Positions 51,548-59,026 of a stretch of DNA of 64,000 bases are shown piece after piece. The stretch covers positions 1 through 64,000 of the forward strand of contig JBBAOE010000016.1 of the NCBI GenBank assembly GCA_040401595.1, read 5' to 3'. The position numbers and the translations under genes were made by a program. The stretch comes from RFPW01 sp040401595 (GTDB lineage Bacteria; Pseudomonadota; Gammaproteobacteria; Burkholderiales; Burkholderiaceae_E). The first letter of the stretch is position 1, and each line of letters begins with the position of its first letter. A model generated the notes under the pieces. It saw only the letters and a program-made list of their open reading frames with translations, was not told the origin of the DNA and did not search any database.

Positions 51548-51575
51548 CTTGAAACCACTGAAGATGCCCTCAGAT
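51548..51575 (+). promoter_or_regulatory. Sigma-32-like heat-shock promoter of grpE
   Basis: CTTGAAA (51548-51554), a 13-base spacer and CCTCAGAT (51568-51575). The -35 is a full match and the -10 matches five of seven defined positions of the RpoH consensus CCCCATNT. The grpE start lies 33 bases beyond. Confidence 0.75.
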
Positions 51576-51608
51576 GAGGCCCAGTTTTAGAAACAGGACA
51601 CAAAACCC

Positions 51609-52295
51609 ATGGTTGATGCCCGCCCAATGCCAGACGCTTCTTCCCCGTCGGTCCAGACCGATCCCGCTGTCAAGTCGACCGCTCCCCATTCAGCTGCAGA
51701 GACCGCATCTCTGCATCCATCGGCTTCGATGGCGGGTGCTGACAGCCCGGCCGCATCCGCAACCCCTGCTGGCACCGCCGCCGGCGCTGAAGCGGCCGCT
51801 GGCCTTGTCGATGGTCCCGATATCCACCTCCCCTCCGATGCGGCCGCGCTGATGGAAGCCCAGGCCCGGGTGGCCGAATACCATGAGGCCTACCTGCGGG
51901 CCAAGGCCGAGATGGAAAATATCCGCCGGCGGGCGCAGGAAGATATCGCCAAGACCCACAAGTATGCGATTGAGAACTTTGCCGAAGGGCTGGTTCCAGT
52001 CATCGACAGTCTCGAGGCCGCATTGGCGACTCCGGCGGCAACGCCTGAGCAGATGCGCTCTGGGGTTGAAATCACCCTGCGCCAGTTGCTTTCTGCGTTT
52101 GAGAAAGCGCGTCTGACGCCGATTGATCCCAAGGGTGAGCGCTTTGATCCCAACCGTCACCAGGCGATTTCGATGGTGCCGTCGGCCGATGTGGCAGCCC
52201 AGCATGTGGTGGCAGTCCTCCAGAAGGGCTGGGTCATCGCAGATCGGGTGCTCAAACCCGCGCTGGTGACCGTTTCCAACGGCGCTGCCGGCTGA
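51609..52295 (+). CDS. grpE: Nucleotide exchange factor GrpE
   Basis: The 228-residue protein has a disordered Pro/Ala/Ser N-terminus (about 75 residues), a long helix (AEYHEAYLRAKAEMENIRRRAQEDIAKTHKYA) and a beta-domain ending HVVAVLQKGWVIADRVLKPALVTVS. It releases ADP from DnaK. The long disordered N-terminus is more extended than in E. coli. The gene has its own sigma-32 promoter upstream and lies 151 bases before dnaK. Confidence 0.94.
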   Translation: MVDARPMPDASSPSVQTDPAVKSTAPHSAAETASLHPSASMAGADSPAASATPAGTAAGAEAAAGLVDGPDIHLPSDAAALMEAQARVAEYHEAYLRAKAEMENIRRRAQEDIAKTHKYAIENFAEGLVPVIDSLEAALATPAATPEQMRSGVEITLRQLLSAFEKARLTPIDPKGERFDPNRHQAISMVPSADVAAQHVVAVLQKGWVIADRVLKPALVTVSNGAAG

Positions 52296-52352
52296 AGCCG
52301 CATGGTTTTGCACCGGATGACGGGTAATTGGCCCGAACGCTGTCCGAGCGGG

Positions 52353-52381
52353 CTTGAAACCTGCCAGCTTTGTCCCCATTT
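52353..52381 (+). promoter_or_regulatory. Sigma-32 heat-shock promoter of dnaK
   Basis: CTTGAAA (52353-52359), a 14-base spacer and CCCCATTT (52374-52381) match both consensus boxes completely. An inverted repeat TTCAGA-N10-TCTGAA sits just after the -10 box at about 52380-52401, in the region where transcription starts. Confidence 0.9.
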
Positions 52382-52446
52382 CAGACTTATTCCGTTCTGA
52401 ATCCTCACTTCGCGAACTAACCTCATCTAATTAAGAGAATCAAACC

Positions 52447-54438
52447 ATGGCCAAGATCATCGGTATCGACCTCGGCACCACCAACTCCTGCGTTGCCATC
52501 ATGGAAGGCGGCCAGCCGCGCGTGATCGAAAACGCTGAGGGCGCCCGCACTACCCCGTCCATCGTCGCGTACATGGAAGACGGCGAAATCCTCGTTGGCG
52601 CCCCCGCCAAGCGTCAGGCAGTGACCAACCCAACGAACACCCTGTACGCGGTCAAGCGCCTGATCGGCCGCAAGTTTGCTGAAAAAGAAGTCCAGAAGGA
52701 CATCAATTTGATGCCCTACACGATCGCGAAGGCCGACAACGGGGACGCCTGGGTCGAATCGCGTGGCCGCAAGCTCGCGCCTCCGCAGGTTTCTGCTGAA
52801 GTGTTGCGCAAGATGAAGAAGACCGCCGAGGATTACCTGGGCGAAGAGGTCACCGAAGCCGTGATCACGGTCCCGGCCTACTTCAATGATGCGCAGCGCC
52901 AGGCGACCAAGGATGCCGGTCGGATCGCAGGGCTTGAGGTCAAGCGGATCATCAACGAACCCACCGCCGCTGCGCTCGCCTTTGGTCTGGATAAACAGTC
53001 CAAGCATGACCGCAAGATTGCGGTCTTCGACCTCGGTGGGGGCACTTTCGATATCTCGATCATCGAGATCGCCGACGTCGATGGCGAGAAGCAGTTCGAA
53101 GTCCTGTCGACCAACGGCGATACCTTCCTGGGCGGTGAAGACTTCGATCAGCGTCTGATCGAACACATCATCGGCGAATTCAAGAAAGAGTCGGGTGTCG
53201 ATCTCGGGCGTGATGTCCTGGCGCTGCAGCGCCTGAAAGAGGCGGCCGAGAAGGCCAAAATCGAGCTCTCGAGCTCCGCGCAGACCGAGATCAACCTGCC
53301 CTATGTCACCGCTGACGCCTCGGGCCCCAAGCACCTCAACATGAAGTTGACGCGCGCCAAACTCGAGGCCCTGGTTGATGAACTGATCCAGCGCACGATC
53401 GAGCCGTGTCGGATCGCCATCAAGGATGCGGGCGTCAAGGTGGGCGACATCGAGGATGTGATCCTAGTCGGTGGCATGACCCGGATGCCTAAGGTGCAGG
53501 AAAAGGTCAAAGAGTTCTTCGGTAAGGAACCCCGCAAGGACGTCAACCCGGATGAGGCCGTCGCCGTGGGTGCCGCGATTCAGGGTTCAGTGCTGTCGGG
53601 AGAGCGCAAGGACGTGCTCCTCCTAGACGTCACGCCGCTGTCGCTGGGGATCGAGACCCTGGGCGGTGTGATGACCAAAATGATCAACAAGAACACTACG
53701 ATCCCGACCAAGTACGCTCAGGTGTTTTCAACCGCCGACGATAACCAGCCAGCGGTGACCATCAAGGTGTTTCAGGGCGAGCGCGAAATCGCCTCGGGTA
53801 ACAAGCTGCTGGGCGAATTCAATCTCGAGGGCATCCCTCAGGCACCGCGCGGCACGCCTCAGATTGAAGTGACGTTTGATATTGATGCGAACGGCATTTT
53901 GCATGTCTCGGCCAAGGACAAAGCGAGCGGCAAGGAGAATAAGGTCACCATCAAGGCCAACTCCGGTCTCAATGAGGCGGAGATCGAGCGCATGGTCAAG
54001 GACGCTGAGGCGAACGCAGAGGAAGATCGCCGGATGGCCGAACTCGCGCAAACCCGCAATCAGGCCGATGGAATGGTGCATCAGGTCCGCAAGAGCCTGA
54101 CCGAGCATGCTGACAAGATCGATGCGGCGGAAAAGACCAAGATCGAAGAAGCAATCAAGGAAACCGAAGCCGCCATCCAGTCCGATGACAAAGCCCGGAT
54201 CGAAGCCGCATCCGAGGCCTTGATGACCGCCTCGCAGAAGATTGGTGAGATCATGGCGGCCGAAATGCAGAAAGGCGATGGTGCGGCACCGGGCGGTCCG
54301 GGGGCGGCGGGGTTTGGTGGTAGTGCCGCGGGTGCGGGTGGTCAGGGTGCCAGTGGCTCTGGGGGCGGTGCAGGCGGTTCGCGTCCCAAGGACGACGACA
54401 TCGTCGACGCTGACTTCAAGGAAGTTCGCCGAGGCTGA
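52447..54438 (+). CDS. dnaK: Chaperone DnaK (Hsp70)
   Basis: The 663-residue Hsp70 has the N-terminal IIGIDLGTTNSCVAIMEGG phosphate loop, VFDLGGGTFDISI, and the VGGMTRMPKVQEKVKEFFG signature in its ATPase domain. A substrate-binding domain and helical lid follow, with a Gly/Ala-rich tail ending in DDDIVDADFKEV. It folds and disaggregates proteins with DnaJ and GrpE. A sigma-32 promoter lies 66 bases upstream of the start codon, with an AAGAGA ribosome site. The long minus-strand open frame over the gene is an artefact of its codon bias. Confidence 0.97.
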   Translation: MAKIIGIDLGTTNSCVAIMEGGQPRVIENAEGARTTPSIVAYMEDGEILVGAPAKRQAVTNPTNTLYAVKRLIGRKFAEKEVQKDINLMPYTIAKADNGDAWVESRGRKLAPPQVSAEVLRKMKKTAEDYLGEEVTEAVITVPAYFNDAQRQATKDAGRIAGLEVKRIINEPTAAALAFGLDKQSKHDRKIAVFDLGGGTFDISIIEIADVDGEKQFEVLSTNGDTFLGGEDFDQRLIEHIIGEFKKESGVDLGRDVLALQRLKEAAEKAKIELSSSAQTEINLPYVTADASGPKHLNMKLTRAKLEALVDELIQRTIEPCRIAIKDAGVKVGDIEDVILVGGMTRMPKVQEKVKEFFGKEPRKDVNPDEAVAVGAAIQGSVLSGERKDVLLLDVTPLSLGIETLGGVMTKMINKNTTIPTKYAQVFSTADDNQPAVTIKVFQGEREIASGNKLLGEFNLEGIPQAPRGTPQIEVTFDIDANGILHVSAKDKASGKENKVTIKANSGLNEAEIERMVKDAEANAEEDRRMAELAQTRNQADGMVHQVRKSLTEHADKIDAAEKTKIEEAIKETEAAIQSDDKARIEAASEALMTASQKIGEIMAAEMQKGDGAAPGGPGAAGFGGSAAGAGGQGASGSGGGAGGSRPKDDDIVDADFKEVRRG

Positions 54439-54465
54439 CAAGCTGTCCGTTCAGACCCATGAGAG

Positions 54466-54522
54466 CGGGCGCTGCTCGCGCCCGTTCGATCTCCCGGGCG
54501 CTGTTTGCGCCCGTTTCTCTGT
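54466..54522 (+). terminator. Duplicated hairpin, second copy followed by a T-rich tract
   Basis: Two almost identical stems, CGGGCGC-N5-GCGCCCG, lie at 54466-54484 and 54495-54513. TTTCTCT follows the second. It is a Rho-independent-type terminator or attenuator between dnaK and dnaJ, which would lower dnaJ expression relative to dnaK. Confidence 0.75.
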
Positions 54523-54579
54523 ATCAGCGTTCAACCTGAGCGATCTATTTGATCGTTCAACACTAGTGAATAAGCACCG

Positions 54580-55707
54580 ATGGCGAAACGGGATTTCTAC
54601 GAGGTGCTCGGCCTCGCGAAAAACGCCTCCGACGAGGAGCTCAAGAAGTCGTATCGCAAGCTGGCGATGAAATACCACCCGGACCGAAATCCGGACAGTA
54701 AAGACGCCGAGGCCAAGTTCAAGGAGGCGAAAGAAGCCTACGAAATGCTCTCCGATGAGCAAAAGCGGGCCGCCTACGACCGTTACGGGCATGCCGGCGT
54801 TGACCCCAACATGGGCGCAGGGGCTGGTGGTCCTGGTGCGGGCGGCTTCGCCGATGTCTTTGGCGATATTTTCGGCGATATTTTCGGTCAGGCGGGGGCC
54901 CGCGGGGGCGGGGGTGGTCGATCCAACGTGTACCGCGGGTCTGACCTACGCTACGCCATGGAGATCTCTCTCGAGCAGGCTGCCAATGGCCACGAGGCGC
55001 AGATTCGGGTGCCGAGTTGGGAGAGTTGTGAGACCTGCAAGGGCAGTGGTGCCAAACCCGGAACCAAGCCGCAACCTTGCCGCCCTTGCGGTGGTGGGGG
55101 AACGGTGCGCGTCCAGCAGGGATTCTTCTCGATTCAGCAGACCTGTCCGCATTGCCATGGTTCTGGTCGGATCATTCCCGATCCCTGCACCGCTTGTGAA
55201 GGGGTGGGCCGTACGCGCAAGAATAAGACGCTCGAAGTGAAAATTCCTGCCGGAATTGATGAGGGCATGCGGATCCGCTCGAGCGGCAACGGTGAGCCCG
55301 GGGTCAATGGCGGTCCATCGGGTGACTTGTTCGTTGAAATCAAGATCAAGCCGCACGGCGTGTTCCAGCGCGATGGCGATGATCTGCACTGTGAAATTCC
55401 GATCCAGTTCACCACCGCTGCGCTGGGGGGTAAGATCGAAGTGCCCACGTTGGCTGGGCGTGCCGAGATGGAAGTGCCCGAGGGTACTCAGTCCGGCAAG
55501 ACGTTCCGGCTGCGCGGCAAGGGGATCAAGGGCCTGCGTTCCAGTTACCCGGGTGATCTTTACTGCCACCTCGCGGTCGAGACGCCGGTGAAACTCACGG
55601 AAAAGCAGAAGGCTCTATTGCGCGAACTCGAGCAGTCCCTCAAGGATGTGCGCCATAACCCGGCCGCAAAGTCCTTCATGGATCGGGTCAAAGACTTCTT
55701 TCAGTAG
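54580..55707 (+). CDS. dnaJ: Chaperone DnaJ
   Basis: The 375-residue co-chaperone has a J domain (KRDFYEVLGLAKNASDEELKKSYRKLAMKYHPDRN, with the HPD motif). A Gly/Phe-rich stretch and four zinc-binding repeats follow (CETCKGSG, CRPCGGGG, CPHCHGSG, CTACEGVG), then the C-terminal client-binding domains. It stimulates DnaK ATPase. Two hairpins in front suggest partial read-through from dnaK. The photosynthesis region begins directly after it. Confidence 0.96.
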   Translation: MAKRDFYEVLGLAKNASDEELKKSYRKLAMKYHPDRNPDSKDAEAKFKEAKEAYEMLSDEQKRAAYDRYGHAGVDPNMGAGAGGPGAGGFADVFGDIFGDIFGQAGARGGGGGRSNVYRGSDLRYAMEISLEQAANGHEAQIRVPSWESCETCKGSGAKPGTKPQPCRPCGGGGTVRVQQGFFSIQQTCPHCHGSGRIIPDPCTACEGVGRTRKNKTLEVKIPAGIDEGMRIRSSGNGEPGVNGGPSGDLFVEIKIKPHGVFQRDGDDLHCEIPIQFTTAALGGKIEVPTLAGRAEMEVPEGTQSGKTFRLRGKGIKGLRSSYPGDLYCHLAVETPVKLTEKQKALLRELEQSLKDVRHNPAAKSFMDRVKDFFQ

Positions 55708-55710
55708 GGC

Positions 55711-56682
55711 GTGAGCGTGTACCCGACGCTGACCCCCGCCTTTGAGGCTTCAAGGCGAGTTCTGGAGGGTCGCGTCGGGTCCCTGAATGTGTACGTAGCG
55801 GGTGTGGGACCGCCACTTCTTCTCATTCATAGCATGAATGCGTCGGCCTCGGCATACGAGGTCAGGCCGATCGCGCTGTCCATGGCGAGCGACCGGCAGG
55901 TCTGGGCGCCTGATCTTCCGGGATTCGGTTTTTCAGATCGTTCGGATCGTCGATATGACTTGGATTTGTATCTCGATGCGATCGAGTCGGTGCTCGATGC
56001 GATCTTTACGGCGACCGGCGCGCATGCCGTCGATGTTCTGGCGCTATCGCTGACGGGAGAATTTGCCGCCCGTCTCGCCCTCAGGCGCCCGGAATGCTTT
56101 CGCTCTCTGACCCTGGTGAATCCGACTGGCTTCAATGCCCGGTCGGCGCGACTCAGCAAGGCCGCCTTGCCCCCGGACCTGGCGCACGGTCGACCAGCGA
56201 CGGGTGATTCACGCGCGCAGCGGTCCGGGACTTTTGAGGTTCCAGGCTTGCATGCCTTCCTGTCCTGCCGACTCTGGGCTCAGGGACTCTTCGATGCGCT
56301 TGTCTCCCGTCCGAGTATTGGTTTTTTCTTGCGTGGGACGTTTGGATCCAGGGCCGTCGATCCCGGACTGATCGATTACGCCTGGCGTACGTCACATCAG
56401 CCTGGCGCCCGATTTGCGCCATTTGCGTTCGTTTGTGGACGACTCTTCAGCCGCGATGTCGTGGCCTTGTTCAAGGCGCTGGAACTGCCCGTCTGGATGC
56501 CCCACGGGGTGCGTGGCGATTTTCGAGATTTTTCGGGCGCAGACTGGGCGCGGGACAAGCCGAACTGGACGGTGGAGCCCTTTGCCACCGGGGCTTTCCC
56601 GCATTTCGAGCAGGCACCCGAGTTCGCGGCTGCTTATCGACGCTTTTTGGAACGCGTTCCCGGCGGGAAGGACATAGTGTAA
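55711..56682 (+). CDS. Alpha/beta hydrolase of unknown function beside bchG
   Basis: The 323-residue protein has an alpha/beta hydrolase layout. LLLIHSMNASASAYEVRPIA is the oxyanion region. LALSLTGEFAARLALRRPE is the nucleophile elbow, where the canonical GxSxG is changed to ALSLT. FPHFEQAPEFAAAYRRFL provides the catalytic His. It starts at GTG 55711, three bases after the dnaJ stop, with a second GTG at 55717 as alternative. It lies between dnaJ and bchG, so it could belong to either block. A bacteriochlorophyll-linked role is plausible but unproven. Confidence 0.72.
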   Translation: MSVYPTLTPAFEASRRVLEGRVGSLNVYVAGVGPPLLLIHSMNASASAYEVRPIALSMASDRQVWAPDLPGFGFSDRSDRRYDLDLYLDAIESVLDAIFTATGAHAVDVLALSLTGEFAARLALRRPECFRSLTLVNPTGFNARSARLSKAALPPDLAHGRPATGDSRAQRSGTFEVPGLHAFLSCRLWAQGLFDALVSRPSIGFFLRGTFGSRAVDPGLIDYAWRTSHQPGARFAPFAFVCGRLFSRDVVALFKALELPVWMPHGVRGDFRDFSGADWARDKPNWTVEPFATGAFPHFEQAPEFAAAYRRFLERVPGGKDIV

Positions 56683-56710
56683 ACCTGAGTTGACATCTAT
56701 GAATGTCAAC
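56678..56710 (+). promoter_or_regulatory. PpsR/CrtJ-like site overlapping a -35 box and a palindrome before bchG
   Basis: TGT, twelve bases and ACA (56678-56695) fit the PpsR/CrtJ consensus TGT-N12-ACA. The ACA is the end of a perfect sigma-70 -35 box TTGACA (56690-56695). A perfect palindrome, GTTGACAT-N6-ATGTCAAC, spans 56689-56710. This would let a redox or light regulator block transcription of bchG. The -10 region is weak. Confidence 0.55.
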
Positions 56711-56724
56711 GACAAACTGCCGGG

Positions 56725-57612
56725 ATGAATCGTCCTGCGCTCTCTACCGTCAAGGAGTTGCTGAAGCCAATCACCTGGTTTCCGCCGATGTGGGCATTTG
56801 CCTGCGGGGTCGTTGCCTCTGGGGTTTCCCCGGACGGCAATTGGCTAGTGATCGGCCTTGGCATTCTGCTCGCCGGACCGCTCGTCTGTGCGACCAGTCA
56901 GGCCGTCAATGACTGGTTTGATCGACATGTGGACGCGATCAATGAACCCCATCGCCCCATTCCGTCGGGACGGATGCCGGGGCGATGGGGGCTCTATATT
57001 GCGATTGGCTGGACGGTTTTGTCGCTCGTCGTCGCGAGCATGCTCGGACCCTGGGGATTCGGCGCCGCGGTCGCGGGCCTGGTGCTCGCCTGGGCCTATA
57101 GCGCGCCGCCGATCCGACTCAAGGAGAACGGCTGGTTTGGCAACGCGGCGTGCGGACTTTGCTATGAGGGCCTTGCCTGGCTAACCGGTGCTGCCGTGAT
57201 GGCCGGGGGAGCCATGCCCGATGGACGTTCGCTCAGTCTGGCCCTGCTGTACAGCCTGGGTGCGCACGGAATCATGACGCTCAACGACTTCAAGGCGGTC
57301 GAGGGCGATCGGGTGATGGGTGTTGAGTCCCTGCCGGTGCAGCTTGGGGTGGACGGTGCTGCCCATAGCGCCAGCTGGACGATGGCCTTACCGCAAGTGG
57401 GCGTCATCTTGCTGCTGCTGATGTGGGCCCGACCGTGGCAGGCACTGACGGTGACGATGCTGCTGTGCGCGCAGGGCGCAATGATGCGCTGGTTTGTCGC
57501 CGCCCCAATCAAACGGGCCCTGCCATATAGCGGATTCGGTGTTCCGCTGTTTGTGGCTGGGATGATGGTCAGCGCCTTTGCACTCCGTTCGCTGACCCAG
57601 GGGACAGCATGA
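56725..57612 (+). CDS. bchG: Bacteriochlorophyll synthase (geranylgeranyl transferase)
   Basis: The 295-residue UbiA-type membrane prenyltransferase has ITWFPPMWAFACGVV and the Asp-rich NDWFDRHVDAINEPHRPIPSGR metal-diphosphate motif. A second site, NDFKAVEGDRVMG, follows. About eight to nine membrane segments are present. It attaches a geranylgeranyl or phytyl chain to bacteriochlorophyllide a. In many purple bacteria pucC lies between bchG and bchP; here they are adjacent with a 97-base gap. A PpsR-like site precedes it. Confidence 0.93.
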   Translation: MNRPALSTVKELLKPITWFPPMWAFACGVVASGVSPDGNWLVIGLGILLAGPLVCATSQAVNDWFDRHVDAINEPHRPIPSGRMPGRWGLYIAIGWTVLSLVVASMLGPWGFGAAVAGLVLAWAYSAPPIRLKENGWFGNAACGLCYEGLAWLTGAAVMAGGAMPDGRSLSLALLYSLGAHGIMTLNDFKAVEGDRVMGVESLPVQLGVDGAAHSASWTMALPQVGVILLLLMWARPWQALTVTMLLCAQGAMMRWFVAAPIKRALPYSGFGVPLFVAGMMVSAFALRSLTQGTA

Positions 57613-57666
57613 ATTCGATGTTGCAGTTTTTATTATGAAATTTCGGTATTTTAATTTTTAAAATTA

Positions 57667-57688
57667 ATGTTAATTTTGTAATTAACAT
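57667..57688 (+). promoter_or_regulatory. AT-rich perfect palindrome in front of bchP
   Basis: ATGTTAATT-N4-AATTAACAT has nine-base arms. It lies in an extremely AT-rich 75-base stretch that contrasts with the GC-rich surroundings. It is 21 bases before the bchP start and just before CAGGAG. It does not match PpsR (spacing 14) or FNR exactly, so the cognate factor is unknown. Confidence 0.5.
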
Positions 57689-57709
57689 AAAAATCAGGAG
57701 AACGTTCTC

Positions 57710-58975
57710 ATGAATGCCACTGAAAATTGGATCAGAAACGAGACCCAGAACGGCTCCACTACGAGTGGTGGCGATGCCACTGAAACCTTCGATGTTGTGG
57801 TCGTGGGCGGTGGGCCAGCTGGTGCAACGGCTGCTCAGGAGCTCGCACTCAAAGGCCGCAAGGTTTTGTTGCTCGACCGCGCTGGGCGGGTCAAGCCCTG
57901 TGGCGGCGCCATTCCCCCGCGGCTCATCAAGGACTACCGGATCCCTGATTCCCTGCTTGTTGCGCGCGCGAGTGCTGCAAGAATGGTTTCGCCCACAGCG
58001 GTCAACGTCGACATGCCAATCGAAGGTGGATTCGTCGGCATGGTCGACCGTGAACATTTCGATGAGTGGTTGCGGGTACGGGCTGCCGAAGCCGGCGCGG
58101 TCAGGCGCATTGGTGTTTTTGAAAAAATTGATCGTGATGCCGATGGCGTCAGCCGCGTGCACTACCGGATTCGTGATCGCCGGGTTCCTGGGGAAGGGCG
58201 AGCCGAGAGCGTGCGGGCGCGGGCCATCATTGGTGCGGATGGTGCTAAATCCGGTGTGGGACGTCAGGCGATCCCGGGTGCCAAGGAAACGCAATATGTG
58301 TTCGCCTATCACGAGATCATTGAAGCACCTGCAGTGAAGCCACCGGGTTATGACGGATCGCGCTGCGATGTCTGGTATCAGGGCAAGCTATCGCCGGACT
58401 TCTATGGTTGGGTATTCCCGCATGGCAATACCCTGAGCGTCGGGACCGGAAGCGCAGATAAGGGCTTTTCGCTTAAAAATGCGGTCAGTTCATTGCGTGA
58501 AGCGACCGGCCTCAAAGACGCCGTCACCCTGCGCCGTGAAGGGGCTCCGTTGCCGATGAAGCCGCTCAAGCGCTGGGACAACGGTCGCGATGTCGTGCTG
58601 GCTGGCGATGCGGCTGGGGTAGTGGCGCCCGCATCAGGCGAAGGTATCTACTATGCGATGGTCGGGGGCTCACTCGCCGCGGATGCCGTCCAGGCCTTGT
58701 TGGTCACTGGCAATCCGGCAGCCCTCGCCACAGCCCGCAAACGATTCATGAAAGCGCATCGGACGGTCTTTATGGTTCTTGGCATCATGCAGTATTTTTG
58801 GTACAGCAGTGATAAGCGCCGTGAGCGTTTCGTCAGTATCTGCCGGGACCCCGATGTGCAGCAACTGACGTTTGAGTCCTACATGAATAAAGAACTGGTA
58901 CGCAAAAAGCCCATGGCGCATGTGCGTATCTTCCTGAAGGATATGGCGCATCTGTTTGGATTCGCCCGGGTTTGA
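57710..58975 (+). CDS. bchP: Geranylgeranyl-bacteriochlorophyll reductase
   Basis: The 421-residue FAD-dependent reductase has FDVVVVGGGPAGATAAQELALKGRKVLLLDR at the N-terminus (Rossmann dinucleotide motif). It has the family-specific KPCGGAIPPRL, VDREHFDEWLR, an IGADGAKSGVGR segment and the VLAGDAAGVVAPASGEGIYYAM FAD motif. It reduces the geranylgeranyl tail to phytyl with NADPH. ATG 57710 has CAGGAG nine bases upstream. An AT-rich palindrome lies in its promoter. It ends 51 bases before the convergent puh-block hydrolase. Confidence 0.93.
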   Translation: MNATENWIRNETQNGSTTSGGDATETFDVVVVGGGPAGATAAQELALKGRKVLLLDRAGRVKPCGGAIPPRLIKDYRIPDSLLVARASAARMVSPTAVNVDMPIEGGFVGMVDREHFDEWLRVRAAEAGAVRRIGVFEKIDRDADGVSRVHYRIRDRRVPGEGRAESVRARAIIGADGAKSGVGRQAIPGAKETQYVFAYHEIIEAPAVKPPGYDGSRCDVWYQGKLSPDFYGWVFPHGNTLSVGTGSADKGFSLKNAVSSLREATGLKDAVTLRREGAPLPMKPLKRWDNGRDVVLAGDAAGVVAPASGEGIYYAMVGGSLAADAVQALLVTGNPAALATARKRFMKAHRTVFMVLGIMQYFWYSSDKRRERFVSICRDPDVQQLTFESYMNKELVRKKPMAHVRIFLKDMAHLFGFARV

Positions 58976-59026
58976 GGATCGACGTCCGAGCAGACCGTCA
59001 AACGGTCTCGCTCAGACTGGCGCGCC

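Noticed and set aside
48363..52446. CIRCE element for HrcA near hrcA, grpE or dnaK
   Set aside because: No TTAGCACTC / GAGTGCTAA pair was found; the visible promoters are sigma-32 type.
52423..53334. 303-codon open frame antisense to dnaK
   Set aside because: It is a well-known artefact of strong codon bias on the complement of dnaK; no independent start signal is seen and the dnaK motifs occupy the same bases.
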